A stretch of DNA of 64,000 nucleotides from Candidatus Heimdallarchaeota archaeon (GCA_020353515.1 CP070695.1:1999814-2063813); one strand, 5' to 3'. Positions 7,871 through 17,144 are shown, counted from the stretch's first letter. Made by a program: numbers and translations. The notes: generated from the sequence alone by a model not told the origin.

Positions 7871-8389
7871 TTAAGCCGATAAACCTTTTGGTGCTTTGAT
7901 CCACTTAAAATCATTCTGTGATATACATACCATTTGAATACCCATCCCACATTCATCATCATGTTTGGAAACATAAGATATGAATTGCTCACAAATTGCC
8001 TTGGCTCGTTCTTCATTCTTACTTATATTAATTTGGAGTATTCTTGGTTTCAAACGTGTAATCTCTAAGAACTTTTTACTATGATCAGGATCAGAACTAT
8101 GACAAACATTTCTTTTGTTTCTATGATAATATTCCCATTGACTATTTTTATGGGCAATTTCAGTGATATGCGTAACTTGTCCCACGATCCAGGTGAATAG
8201 AACCTTGAAGTTTAACCTTTCGTATGTATCTAACACCAGACTTTCAAAATATTCCTTTAGATGACTAATTACATCATTTACTTGCTGCTTTTTTTTGAGG
8301 TTTTTCTCAATACTTTTCACATGATCTTCAAATTTGATCTTTTGAGGAACATCACCAGTAAATGCAATTCCTAAGACATAATTCTCCAA
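7871..8389 (-). CDS. Hypothetical protein
   Basis: An open frame of about 172 residues, probably with a TTG start (first residues MENYVLGIAFTGD). I do not recognise a family. It begins with a short strand ending in a turn, then a charged helical stretch rich in Lys/Glu (about 20-55), a hydrophobic strand FKVLFTWIVGQV, several His/Cys (WEYYHRNKRNVCHSSDPDH), and a final alpha/beta segment. No signal peptide or membrane helix is seen. The mixed alpha/beta order would fit a small sensor or longin-like fold, but that is speculation. It is monocistronic between unrelated neighbours. Confidence 0.5.
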   Translation of the reverse strand: MENYVLGIAFTGDVPQKIKFEDHVKSIEKNLKKKQQVNDVISHLKEYFESLVLDTYERLNFKVLFTWIVGQVTHITEIAHKNSQWEYYHRNKRNVCHSSDPDHSKKFLEITRLKPRILQINISKNEERAKAICEQFISYVSKHDDECGMGIQMVCISQNDFKWIKAPKGLSA

Positions 8390-8476
8390 TTTTATAGAGA
8401 ATAGCTTTCTTACGATACGAGATGGTCGTTGCTCAAGGATTTTTCCAGATACATATTTTTTAATAGTTAAAGTTTC

Positions 8477-8758
8477 TTGAGAATCGGAAGCAAGAATAAT
8501 AATCCGATTACCAAGTGTATCAAATGTAGGAATAGTAATTACTATAGTAAATTCAGAAGAATGAGGATACTAAGAATAACAATTATTACTACCGTCATTT
8601 CTATCATCATATTCATATTTTTACCGCCTCCCTTACAAGGAGTATTGCTAGCTATCCCTATTACATTATTATTAATCACAATCTTTGTTATCATTATTTC
8701 TGTCTTTCTTTTTTTTGTTGGTATCTTCAGTGGAGGAGAATCCGATTGGCGGATGTAA
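8477..8758 (+). CDS. Small two-helix membrane protein with Cys-x2-Cys
   Basis: An open frame of 93 residues. The first 30 residues are basic and contain KCIKC plus nearby polar residues, possibly half of a zinc ribbon. Two strongly hydrophobic helices follow (about 33-53 and 56-82), then a polar tail GGESDWRM. TTG 8477 is the only start that keeps the Cys pair; ATG 8563 would keep just the membrane part. There is no clear ribosome site for either. It may be an intact small protein or a decayed zinc-ribbon membrane protein. Function unknown. Confidence 0.4.
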   Translation: MRIGSKNNNPITKCIKCRNSNYYSKFRRMRILRITIITTVISIIIFIFLPPPLQGVLLAIPITLLLITIFVIIISVFLFFVGIFSGGESDWRM

Positions 8759-8841
8759 TTTTTCCTGGACTATAACTCATCATTCTCCTCTTGACAAGAA
8801 ATGACCATATTTACCCTCCTCAAAAGAAGAACTATATAATT

Positions 8842-9276
8842 CTACTTAGCTGATGATCTTGATAACTCAATTGTAATTCGATCTTTCCAAATTTTTAATT
8901 TTTCGTGGAATTCTTTTACTGTTTCCAACTTAAGGTCTCTATTTTTTCTTCTCATTTTTCTTTTTATTTTACTGACTATCATTTCATTCTCAAAGTCTTG
9001 ACTTTCTTCTCTGTCAATCTTATCTTTGATTTCACTATAATTCTTAGCAAGAGTACTCATATATGCCTCAATATCTTTCTGTATTTCATTTGAAATTTCT
9101 AGTTGGATCAATTCATTGTGAATATATTTCAAAATCTCATATACTCGAATGACCTTAATCTGAAGTCTTTCGCTCTTCTCATCTCGTTGTGCTGTTTCTA
9201 CCACTAACTCAATCTCTCGTGATAATTCCCCTAATTTATGACCGAGAATAAATAAGACCTCGTACTGGTGGTTCAT
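8842..9276 (-). CDS. Coiled-coil protein downstream of longin-like gene
   Basis: A 144-residue, almost wholly helical, highly charged protein. Heptad-like spacing of Leu/Ile is visible over most of its length (for example FILGHKLGELSREIELVV and LETVKEFHEKLKIWKDRI), with a basic patch KIKRKMRRKNRD near 103-114. No family is recognised. It follows the longin-like gene by 34 bp on the same strand, so the two are probably one transcript and may form a complex. Similar length and charge occur in many coiled-coil adaptors, so sequence alone cannot define the partner. Confidence 0.55.
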   Translation of the reverse strand: MNHQYEVLFILGHKLGELSREIELVVETAQRDEKSERLQIKVIRVYEILKYIHNELIQLEISNEIQKDIEAYMSTLAKNYSEIKDKIDREESQDFENEMIVSKIKRKMRRKNRDLKLETVKEFHEKLKIWKDRITIELSRSSAK

Positions 9277-9310
9277 TTTCAGATGTCCATTATATCAAGA
9301 GACGTTACCT

Positions 9311-10063
9311 TTATCCCTCAACAAACGCTTTGATTATTTCTTTGATTCTCCATTGTGTTATATCTAAATTATCTTCATCAACAAAGATGACAACCGTATA
9401 GGGGAATACATTGAACATTAAACAATGAAAGTTCTTTGATAAGGCAATATGGAAATTCTCAATAGGAAAAGAGGTACGATTTGATAGGTCAAGTAGCGTC
9501 TTAATTGCTGTTGAAACCTCATTACTAAATATACTGAACCTTTCACTTACTAGATGAGTATAAAGTTGACTCATTTCAGGTCGTAAGAAGATGATCATAT
9601 TATCAAAAATTCTATCTTGATAGCTGTGAATTTTTTCTAATAATTGACTCAGTTTCGTCTCATCAATATGAAGTAACGAGTTATACGCTTCAATTAATTC
9701 TTTTGAAAAATCGAAATTTGATGGTTCAACTCCCCCATTTGGTGAGTTCAGTTTTTCTAACTTTGGGTGAAACTGTTGTTCGAAATCTTCAACTACTTTG
9801 GCAATGAATTTTTCAAAGATAGGACCAGTTTGAAAAGTAAATAAAATTCCAAAAACAAACTCTCCCTCGGCAAGAATTGCATTATAGTTGCCATAATTAA
9901 CGATTCTCGTCTCTTGTTGACCGAAAGTTTCACCCATGACACGCATAATCGCAGTAATCAATCCACCTCTGATATCACTATCAGTAAAGAGAGTATCTGG
10001 TCTAAATTCATATACAAATAGAGGAATCCCACTTTCTTTACTTGTTATCTCTAGACCAATCAT
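9311..10063 (-). CDS. Longin/roadblock-like domain protein (Asgard type)
   Basis: A 250-residue soluble protein whose first ~115 residues read as a profilin-like longin/roadblock fold: strand MIGLEITSKESGIPLFVYEF, helix DIRGGLITAIMRVMGETF, strands IVNYGNYNAILAEGEFVFG and ILFTFQTGP, helix IFEKFIAKVVEDFEQQF. The pattern 'strand ending in SGIPLF' followed by a gliding helix is characteristic of Asgard longin-like proteins. The C-terminal half (about 125-250) is a further helix then alpha/beta unit that may be a second, diverged copy (FHIALSKNFHCLMFNVFPY). Such folds bind small GTPases in trafficking and polarity systems. A coiled-coil gene follows 34 bp downstream. Confidence 0.65.
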   Translation of the reverse strand: MIGLEITSKESGIPLFVYEFRPDTLFTDSDIRGGLITAIMRVMGETFGQQETRIVNYGNYNAILAEGEFVFGILFTFQTGPIFEKFIAKVVEDFEQQFHPKLEKLNSPNGGVEPSNFDFSKELIEAYNSLLHIDETKLSQLLEKIHSYQDRIFDNMIIFLRPEMSQLYTHLVSERFSIFSNEVSTAIKTLLDLSNRTSFPIENFHIALSKNFHCLMFNVFPYTVVIFVDEDNLDITQWRIKEIIKAFVEG

Positions 10064-10233
10064 CGAAATACTCTCATTACGGAGGGAAGTGATGTTAAAT
10101 TCTATCGAGATTACCTATTTGCAACTTTCAACCTTTAAGAATTTAACCTTATCAGCTTCATTTCGTATTCTTCTTATTGAATTTTTTTTCCTTTCTTATT
10201 TCTTTGTTGTTAATGTGTTAATTAATGGTGTTG
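10064..10233. other. Gene-free interval, pyrimidine-rich
   Basis: This interval lies between the acyltransferase and longin-like genes, both on the minus strand. The plus strand is T-rich (T8 near 10180). It must contain the minus-strand promoter of the longin-like/coiled-coil pair. I see no RNA gene. Confidence 0.4.
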
Positions 10234-10998
10234 TCACTTAGGCTCCATATTTTTCAAGTGCCTATCTTTTATTCGTTTGGCTGGAGCCCCCACCCATACA
10301 CCATTAGGAGGGACTTTTGTACCTTTCTTCCAACCACTCATAATTCCTAGCATCGTGTTGTCTCCAACTTCAACACCTGGTCCGACAACACAGTATGAGC
10401 CGATAGTGCAATTTTTCCCAACTTTTAATGGTTCAATTACAAATTGTCTATTTTCATTCGCATGGCCTGAGAGAACAGAATTCCACCCTATAAATGAATT
10501 ATCTCCTATTTCGACTAATGGACAGTCAATCCATGTGTTTGTTGCGATATGCACATTTTTACCACACTTCAACCCATACAATCGCATGAGATAAGGAAAA
10601 AGAAATATACCCCAAACGAAGGGAAGAAAAGTGAAGACCTTTATCATTGATTTAAAGATCCCATCAGCAGTAAGGCGAATAGCAATCAACCGCCCTTTAC
10701 TGGAATGATGGGGATAGTTTCCAGGCTTAATTCTATAGGGTAATGTCAGTCTTACAACAAGCTGAGAATGAATTACCCCATAAAAAATGACTGTAATACA
10801 ATATGCGATAAAGAAATATAACGGGGCTAGAAGACAGTGAAGAAGCTCTGGTTCTGTATTTAAATAAAAAAAGAGAAGCCATCCTTCTGGGAAGAATGAT
10901 ACCAAAAGTACACCTATGGTCAGTATGAAATATATTGCAAGTCTAAATGTGTCAATAATTGATTCGAGTGACATAATAGCCGAAATTTGCTTATTCAA
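10234..10998 (-). CDS. Membrane-anchored hexapeptide-repeat acyltransferase
   Basis: A 254-residue enzyme with two N-terminal hydrophobic helices (about 15-32 and 45-70) and a C-terminal left-handed beta-helix (about 145-240) built of hexapeptide turns such as CGKNVHIATNTWIDCPL, VEIGDNSFIGWNSVLSG, VGKNCTIGSYCVVGPGV and VEVGDNTMLG. The closing PPNGVWVGAPAKRI is the standard end of acetyl/acyltransferases of this class. It probably transfers an acyl group to a sugar or surface molecule at the inner face of the membrane. The start is TTG 10998 or ATG 10974. It resembles the C-terminal modules of Pls/EpsK-like NRPS-associated transferases. Confidence 0.8.
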   Translation of the reverse strand: MNKQISAIMSLESIIDTFRLAIYFILTIGVLLVSFFPEGWLLFFYLNTEPELLHCLLAPLYFFIAYCITVIFYGVIHSQLVVRLTLPYRIKPGNYPHHSSKGRLIAIRLTADGIFKSMIKVFTFLPFVWGIFLFPYLMRLYGLKCGKNVHIATNTWIDCPLVEIGDNSFIGWNSVLSGHANENRQFVIEPLKVGKNCTIGSYCVVGPGVEVGDNTMLGIMSGWKKGTKVPPNGVWVGAPAKRIKDRHLKNMEPK

Positions 10999-11082
10999 TT
11001 AAAATTATTCTCAATATTTTTTTATAATGAAAATTCCTGTAACATTTATCTATGAATGGAATGTATTTAGAGGGGTATTATA

Positions 11083-12282
11083 ATGGTTGAGAATTATGAC
11101 GTCGTTGTAGTAGGTGCAGGACCAGCTGGTAGTGTTGCAGCCTTGAAAGCTGCTGAAGGGGGAGCTAATACTCTTCTTCTGGAGAGATATCATCTACCTC
11201 GGTATAAACTCTGTGGTGGTGGAGTAGCAAACTGGGTTATCAGGCGCTTTGATATACCAAAGGAGGTACTCCAGAGGAGATATGAAGTATTATCATTCTT
11301 CACACCTCCAAGATATGATCGTCATGATCTGGATCTAGGAACAACAAGTTACTTTGGAGTTTATAGAGATGAATTTGATTACTATCTGACCACAATGGCT
11401 GTAAAGAAAGGCGTTAAGTTACGAGAGCGAATGAAAGTTACGGGAGTAATTAAAGATAAAGGGCAGATTCAGGGAGTCATAACTTCCAAAGGAGAAAAAA
11501 TCCTCTCAAGTCTGGTAATTGCATGTGATGGAGCTTCCTCAAGGATAGCAAAATTATCTGGGATGTGGGGGGATTGGGGTCATTGTTCAGAAAAAAAATG
11601 GTACGATCAGATGAGCTATTGTGTAGGTATAGAAGTACAATTAGGAAAAGAAATTATTGATAAGAGGTTCGAAAACTCGTACATGATCTTCACGGGAAAG
11701 GATATAGCACCCTTAGGGTATGCATGGCTGTTTCCCAAGCGAGAAAATGTATCAGTTGGATTAGGATCAATGGCTAAAACCCTAGAAAGGAAACCTATGG
11801 AATACATGAACCATTTCTTGAAACATAATAAAGTGGTTTCAAGTTTATTAGAAGGAGGGAAACTAATTATGTCAAAAGGAGCGTGGTTACCCGCATGGAA
11901 ACCTATTGGAAGTGTCTACAAGCCAAGTTTTGGTGCAGGGTTACTTATTGCTGGGGATGCTTCAGGTATGGTTTCTTCAATCACTGGAGAGGGCATCTAT
12001 TATGCGGTTAGAGGAGGAATAGAGGCGGGTGTGACTGCAGTAGAAGCTGTGAATGAAGGTGATTTCTCAGCAAATTTTCTATCAAAATATCAGGATCGCT
12101 GGCAAGCTTCAATAGGAACTGTGTTAGATTTTCAAGATCATATTTTTAAGGAAACTGTTGGAAAAATACTTAATATTGAAGATGAAAAGGAACGTGAGGA
12201 ACAATATGAGAGGGGATTCATTCAGGCGTTTAGAATGCTTATTGACTTTATACAAGAATATGCTAAGAAAAAACAAAATTAA
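11083..12282 (+). CDS. Geranylgeranyl reductase-family FAD oxidoreductase
   Basis: A 399-residue flavoprotein of the family that saturates isoprenoid chains of archaeal lipids. It has the Rossmann start DVVVVGAGPAGSVAAL (about 5-20), the second-strand acidic residue LLLERY, the family signature KLCGGGV (about 41-47), CDGASS as the GD-type motif, and GLLIAGDASGM then SITGEGIYYAVRGG as the FAD ribityl-binding block (about 288-312). Length is normal. GAGGGG before the ATG is a good ribosome site, and a TATA-like TTTATAAT lies about 60 bp upstream. The MPE gene follows 33 bp later. Which lipid or quinone is reduced is not shown; several paralogues per genome are common. Confidence 0.85.
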   Translation: MVENYDVVVVGAGPAGSVAALKAAEGGANTLLLERYHLPRYKLCGGGVANWVIRRFDIPKEVLQRRYEVLSFFTPPRYDRHDLDLGTTSYFGVYRDEFDYYLTTMAVKKGVKLRERMKVTGVIKDKGQIQGVITSKGEKILSSLVIACDGASSRIAKLSGMWGDWGHCSEKKWYDQMSYCVGIEVQLGKEIIDKRFENSYMIFTGKDIAPLGYAWLFPKRENVSVGLGSMAKTLERKPMEYMNHFLKHNKVVSSLLEGGKLIMSKGAWLPAWKPIGSVYKPSFGAGLLIAGDASGMVSSITGEGIYYAVRGGIEAGVTAVEAVNEGDFSANFLSKYQDRWQASIGTVLDFQDHIFKETVGKILNIEDEKEREEQYERGFIQAFRMLIDFIQEYAKKKQN

Positions 12283-12315
12283 TACCATATTACATAAGTT
12301 CAGGAAAAGAGATAG

Positions 12316-13932
12316 ATGAATTACAGTACAAAAATTATTATTTTTTCCGATCTCCATATCAGTAAATTTTCTGGTTATTTCCATGAAGAAGCGTTTACAA
12401 ATGGGATTATGAGTATTGCCCAGGAGATTAGGAATAATCCTGAAACTATTATATTGAATATAGGGGATATTACCGACCAAGGAACCATTGAGGATTATAA
12501 TTATGCAAATGCATTGATTAAAGGAACATTTGCTACTCATGGGGTAGAATCTCCAACTATCCATTATATCCCAGGTAATCATGACTTCAGGAATATTGGA
12601 AGGGAAATTTGGCACGATTTATATGGTTTACGACATTTTTTTATTGATACTACAAAAAAAGGAGGGAAAGTTGTCATTCTTGGGATAGATTCTGTTGAAC
12701 CTGATGCAAACAGTGGACGTATCGGATCCCGAGGACGCGATGAGATTTTCGCAAGACTTTCGTCCTATCCTGATACAGTAGTAAAGGTATTAACATTTCA
12801 CCATCATTTATTACCGATTCCTAATACAGGCCGTGAGAGAAGCATGATTCGGGATGCTGGAGATGTTCTCCCTGTATTATGGGATGCTGGGGTTGACATT
12901 GTAATCGTGGGGCACCGTCATTTCCCCAATTGCTTCAGCATTTCCGATGGGAAGAGAAGAATGTTATTAATTAACAATGGAACCTTTTCTAGTCACAAGA
13001 CAAGAGGGAAAGCGGGTCATGTGTATTTATCCCTAGATATTAGAAATGAACATATAGAAGTCCAGTTTCATGGAATTGATCGGTATTCCATTTTTCAAAA
13101 ACCTACAACTTCAATGCACCCTTTGAAAGAAGGAGTCTTGGCTTCTTACTCTCTTCCCCAACCTTCTGATCATTTTCTTGCAAAAATTTGTCATTTGAGT
13201 TGCATCCATTTCACAGAAGGGAAGGATTTCCAGAAAGAAATTTTCGACAAGGGAATCAAGATGGTTCTTGAGGAAAAACCCTCAGTTGTCATTTCTTCTG
13301 GTGGATTAACCAATGATTCCTATGAAGAAGATTACAATTTGGCTAAAGGCTTTCTAGCTACTCTGAAAAAACAGAATCAACCAATTGTCCTTGTTCCTGG
13401 TACTCGTGATCTTCAACCTTTTGGTAAAAAGCTCTGGTATAGAACCATAGGATCTTTAAATCCGATATATGATGAATCTAATATTCATGTTTTTGGTATC
13501 AATACTGGATCTGAACCGAATGGGCTTATAGGGAGACATAACTTAAAATTATTAGAAAATGATTTTAAAAAATTCAAGGATAATCGAATCTTTATCATGT
13601 TAATGCATCACTCCTGTATGCCTGTTCCTCAAACAGCATTTGAACGAACAATTAAAGATGCTGGAGATGTGCTTGAATTTCTAACTCAACATAAAATCCC
13701 TATAATCCTATCGGGCTTAGGACATTCAGCTGGAGCTTTACAGGTAGAAGAGAGTGTTTTTATCAATGCAGGAACATTTTCATCAAAAAAAATCAGATCG
13801 GAGAAGAGAAATACGTTCAATATGCTTAATATTTATAGCAATAGAATTCTAACTGTAGAAGAAATTGAAGTTCAAAGTGGTAAGAGACACCATTTGGGGA
13901 GCTTCAGAATACCTATTCCTGACTTTAGATGA
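12316..13932 (+). CDS. Tandem metallophosphoesterase with inactive second domain
   Basis: A 538-residue protein of two calcineurin-like domains. Domain 1 (about 1-255) has a full metal site: FSDLHIS, NIGDITD, PGNHDF, TFHHHLL and VGHRHF. Domain 2 (about 285-520) copies the same order and spacing but has lost the ligands: LSCIH, SSGGLTN, PGTRDL, MHHSCM and SGLGHSAG. The linking segments are still alike (DAGDVLP against DAGDVLE, NNGTFSS against NAGTFSS), so it arose by internal duplication. Domain 1 probably hydrolyses phosphodiesters or monoesters; domain 2 is likely structural or ligand-sensing. No signal peptide is seen. It is probably cotranscribed with the reductase upstream. Confidence 0.85.
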   Translation: MNYSTKIIIFSDLHISKFSGYFHEEAFTNGIMSIAQEIRNNPETIILNIGDITDQGTIEDYNYANALIKGTFATHGVESPTIHYIPGNHDFRNIGREIWHDLYGLRHFFIDTTKKGGKVVILGIDSVEPDANSGRIGSRGRDEIFARLSSYPDTVVKVLTFHHHLLPIPNTGRERSMIRDAGDVLPVLWDAGVDIVIVGHRHFPNCFSISDGKRRMLLINNGTFSSHKTRGKAGHVYLSLDIRNEHIEVQFHGIDRYSIFQKPTTSMHPLKEGVLASYSLPQPSDHFLAKICHLSCIHFTEGKDFQKEIFDKGIKMVLEEKPSVVISSGGLTNDSYEEDYNLAKGFLATLKKQNQPIVLVPGTRDLQPFGKKLWYRTIGSLNPIYDESNIHVFGINTGSEPNGLIGRHNLKLLENDFKKFKDNRIFIMLMHHSCMPVPQTAFERTIKDAGDVLEFLTQHKIPIILSGLGHSAGALQVEESVFINAGTFSSKKIRSEKRNTFNMLNIYSNRILTVEEIEVQSGKRHHLGSFRIPIPDFR

Positions 13933-13949
13933 TTATAAAAACAAACATT

Positions 13950-15002
13950 CTAATCTCTAACTAGATAGTTAATAACATTCTCAGAAATATCAAGGGAATA
14001 TTCAACTATTCTCCGAATACTTTCTACAATATTATCTAGGGGAATTGCGATAAAAGATTCTTGCTGAAAAGCATAATCCATGATCATTTTGCTTGTATCT
14101 TTGGGTTTAGAGATTGATTCAATATTCTGATTTGCCTTGTGAATATCTTTTTCAAACAATGCTTCTATGCTTATCTGGAAAACTTGGAGAGCAGAATTAA
14201 TGAATGATTCAATTTCTTCAATGATTTTCTTATCTATTACTTGGTCTTGAAGAGGAACAATATTGTCTGCAATCCTTACTGCGTGATCAGCAATTCTTTC
14301 AATGATTCGACTGATGAAAAACATGTTCGCTGCAGCTCCTGCAGTGATGCCCATTTTTTCTGCAAGAGGAGGATCGCTAAGAAGCATATTTGTCAATCTA
14401 GTAACCAACCAGTGGAGTCTATCAACATCATCATCAATAAGTTGAATATTCTCTGCAGTAGTTTTATCTGAGTCTTTTAAAGCCATAATAGCGGTCGAAT
14501 GCATGTTCTTTGCTGTTCTATACATTCTTTTTATTATATTTTCAAAGGGCATTTCTTCTGGTTTTAATAAATCCTTAATCAGAATGAATTCATCTCTTTC
14601 TTCAACTACTTCACAGCCAATAATATGTTGGACAAAATCTCGGATAACTAATCTGTAAGGAGGTGAAATAGGCTTAATTGAATTTATCTCTATTTTAGTA
14701 TAACCTGCAATGTAAGCTGAAATCAGATATCGATAAAAATACGTTGTGTCTGGGATTTCTTGAATATCAATTATTTTCTTTCTTTCGAGAGGTTTACCTG
14801 ATAAATTAGGTGTAATGAGGAGAGTATTGTCAGGTTGAGTAACTAATCCAAGTTTCATTCCTTTGATTTTGTCTTCATTTTCCTTGGTTTCATTCTCAAG
14901 CTGCTGAACATAATATGTCTCAACTAAGGAAGTTAACCACTCTTTTGGTAAGGTAATTACGTAAGAAGAACCACCAGTCTTCTGAATTTTTCGTTCTATC
15001 AT
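13950..15002 (-). CDS. phoU: PhoU-type phosphate uptake regulator with AbrB-like N-terminus
   Basis: About 350 residues. The N-terminus is a SpoVT/AbrB swapped-hairpin domain (MIERKIQKTGGSSYVITLP, then KEWL), a fusion typical of archaeal PhoU. Two PhoU helical repeats follow: residues ~155-245 (MYRTAKNMHSTAIMALK to the ADHAVRIADNI metal-binding motif) and ~255-350 (IRRIVEYSLDISENVINYL). The E/D-x3-D/H pattern that binds metal clusters in PhoU is present. It would be expected to control a Pst transporter or PhoR-type signalling, but no pst genes occur in the window. ATG 15002 matches family starts; GTG 15017 is possible. It ends 17 bp from the convergent MPE gene. Confidence 0.85.
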   Translation of the reverse strand: MIERKIQKTGGSSYVITLPKEWLTSLVETYYVQQLENETKENEDKIKGMKLGLVTQPDNTLLITPNLSGKPLERKKIIDIQEIPDTTYFYRYLISAYIAGYTKIEINSIKPISPPYRLVIRDFVQHIIGCEVVEERDEFILIKDLLKPEEMPFENIIKRMYRTAKNMHSTAIMALKDSDKTTAENIQLIDDDVDRLHWLVTRLTNMLLSDPPLAEKMGITAGAAANMFFISRIIERIADHAVRIADNIVPLQDQVIDKKIIEEIESFINSALQVFQISIEALFEKDIHKANQNIESISKPKDTSKMIMDYAFQQESFIAIPLDNIVESIRRIVEYSLDISENVINYLVRD

Positions 15003-15183
15003 AATAATGGATCCCACACGTAAGTGTTGCGTGTCGTGTCTACCTAGGAAACCACGCTGAGATGATAATTCATATCTATATAACTTGAATGGAATATATA
15101 TATATTATTTAATAATTATATTTTTGAGCATTCAGAATATATAGTCTTTAGTTATGATATTGAGAGTATATGCAGCGTTTGAC

Positions 15184-15602
15184 ATGAACTCCCATGAGAA
15201 AACAGTTGTGCTTTTTCTTTGTACCAAAATTCAGCTAGAAGTCAAATAGCAGAGGGGTATTTAAAAGAAAAAGCATCTGATAAATATGAGGTACACAGTG
15301 CAGGAACGGAACCTTCCTTAGTGAATCCACTTGCTGTAGTAGTAATGGAAGAAATTGGCATAGATATTTCTCACTATACAGCAAAGAATGCCACCCAATT
15401 TCTTTACATGAAAATGGATTTTGATGTGACAGTTTGTGATAATGCCAAGGAAAAATGCCCCTTTTTCTTGGGGGGTAGAAGATTTATTCATAAAGGATTT
15501 CAAGATCCTAATGCAGTATCAAATGCTGAAAATGATAAGTTGAAAGCATTTCGTGAAGTTCGTGATGAAATAACTTCTTGGATAGATTCTGAATTCTTAT
15601 AG
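15184..15602 (+). pseudogene. Low-MW phosphotyrosine phosphatase/arsenate reductase, frameshifted in P-loop
   Basis: ATG 15184 gives MNSHEKTVVLFLCT in frame 1, the normal start of the family up to the catalytic Cys. It then runs into a stop some eight codons later. The remainder (QNSARSQIAEGYLKEKAS, HSAGTEPSLVNPLAVVVM, then QDPNAV with the general-acid Asp) is in the frame that shifts by -1 at about 15225. Joined there, the P-loop would read C-T-Q-N-S-A-R, a perfect C-x5-R. So a single missing base breaks the active site. No slippery heptamer is present. Either the gene is dead or the assembly lost a base. The intact protein would be about 139 residues. Confidence 0.75.
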
Positions 15603-15701
15603 CAGTACTATTATTGATCTTTTGCGGATTTATTACAATTATTTCATAAACCTACAAAAAAACTAAGGAACCTTAGAAGTTTTCATAAAAAAAAACTACA
15701 A

Positions 15702-17144
15702 TTGTTTTTATATCTTTCCGTACTGGCAGTTGCTATTGCCACATCACATATCTATAAAAAAAGCACAATATTACTAAAACCTATAATGTTTATCAATAAG
15801 ATTTTAGGGACTCAAGAATTACCTATTCAAGCTCAATACTATATGAAGACATTTTTGTATTTGAGTATGATAATCTCATTTTTGGGAAGTTTATCCAATA
15901 CTTTTTACGTTCTATTTAGTATTGATCATATAGGATTTGCACTTACTGCTGTTTGTACTAGTATCATGTTAGCTACTCAATTATTATTTGATTATCCATC
16001 TGGTTCTTTAGGAGATTGGATCGGCCAGCGTTGGGTCTTAGCAATCGCATTTATTTTTTATGGAATCTCCTTTGTTTTTTTAATTTCCGCGCATACAATG
16101 CTTGATTTTGCCCTAATTGCGGTAATAAATGGATTCGGTAACGCACAATCATCAGGAGCCTTTGCGACATGGGTAGATAATAATTATCGTGTGGCAGTCG
16201 GTGATGCTGATCCTGACAGAAAGATCTACGGCTTTTCTACATCTCGAGTAAATTCCCTTAACAATTTCGCACTAGCGGCATCATTTCTAATTGGAGGTAC
16301 AATAGCAACCCTGATTTCGCGTCGTATAGTTTTCACCATACAATTTGGATTAACAATCATCATCATCTTTCTGATTCTTATTTATTTGAGAGACATAAAA
16401 ACCGATACTCCCGTTGAATCTTCAGAGACAGGAACATCAAAAATTTCAAATTATATCAAATATCTTAAGGGTGGAATTCGATTTTTATTCTCAAGTAAGG
16501 CTGCTTTCCTCTTTCTCATTGGCAATGCAATTTTCAATGTCACATGGATGATTTGGGGTGGTTTAGTATTATTCCCATTATATTTCGGATATACAGGTAC
16601 AGATGCACTCGCAGGTTTACTCCGTACATCTCTTTTTTTGGCTGGAATTCCTCTATCATTTTATATAGCAAGAGTAAACAAACGAATCTCAAATGAAAGA
16701 CTTCCTATTTTCCTTTTCTTAAGTACAATTTTATTTTTCCCTTCCTTCATTATATTAACTACATTCATGCCTCCTACCAATGAATTTAATCTTCTTGGGA
16801 TTACTCTTACATTTTTCTTGCTATGGACTATTGTTGGTACAGTATTTAGTATTGCTCAGACTTTAATTCAACGAATTATGATTGATCTGGTCCCCTCTGA
16901 TTACCGAAATTCTGTTTATTCATTAATGCCAACGATTTTTTCTCTGATTGGTATTCCAGTTGTACCCTTAGCAGGAATTATAATCGAAAAATTCGGATTG
17001 GCTTCTGGGATTTTCACTGCAAGCATCGTATGCGTTATCGGGTCAGTATTAATCTCTTTCGGCGTGCACTTCATATATAAACCAAAAATCAAACCAATCG
17101 AGCGACCTTTGACTGATATTCAGGCAATTGCCTATGAATCTTGA
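15702..17144 (+). CDS. MFS transporter
   Basis: About 480 residues with some 12 hydrophobic helices. The cytoplasmic loop 2-3 has the MFS motif A form GSLGDWIGQRWVL. The loop after helix 4 is enlarged and polar (ATWVDNNYRVAVGDADPDRK). TTG 15702 is the only usable upstream start. The frame stays open about 80 bp further upstream without an ATG, so the true start is unclear; ATG 15786 near the second helix region is another option. The substrate is unknown. It precedes the GH2 glycosidase by 117 bp on the same strand, which allows, but does not prove, a sugar or glycoside role. Confidence 0.75.
   Translation: MFLYLSVLAVAIATSHIYKKSTILLKPIMFINKILGTQELPIQAQYYMKTFLYLSMIISFLGSLSNTFYVLFSIDHIGFALTAVCTSIMLATQLLFDYPSGSLGDWIGQRWVLAIAFIFYGISFVFLISAHTMLDFALIAVINGFGNAQSSGAFATWVDNNYRVAVGDADPDRKIYGFSTSRVNSLNNFALAASFLIGGTIATLISRRIVFTIQFGLTIIIIFLILIYLRDIKTDTPVESSETGTSKISNYIKYLKGGIRFLFSSKAAFLFLIGNAIFNVTWMIWGGLVLFPLYFGYTGTDALAGLLRTSLFLAGIPLSFYIARVNKRISNERLPIFLFLSTILFFPSFIILTTFMPPTNEFNLLGITLTFFLLWTIVGTVFSIAQTLIQRIMIDLVPSDYRNSVYSLMPTIFSLIGIPVVPLAGIIIEKFGLASGIFTASIVCVIGSVLISFGVHFIYKPKIKPIERPLTDIQAIAYES

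Noticed and set aside
12124..12615. 163-codon open frame on the minus strand
   Set aside because: It lies opposite the reductase and MPE genes, whose motifs are intact, and its own sequence has no family features.
15215..15235. Programmed -1 frameshift in the phosphatase gene
   Set aside because: No X-XXY-YYZ slippery heptamer or downstream structure is visible; a single-base indel is simpler.
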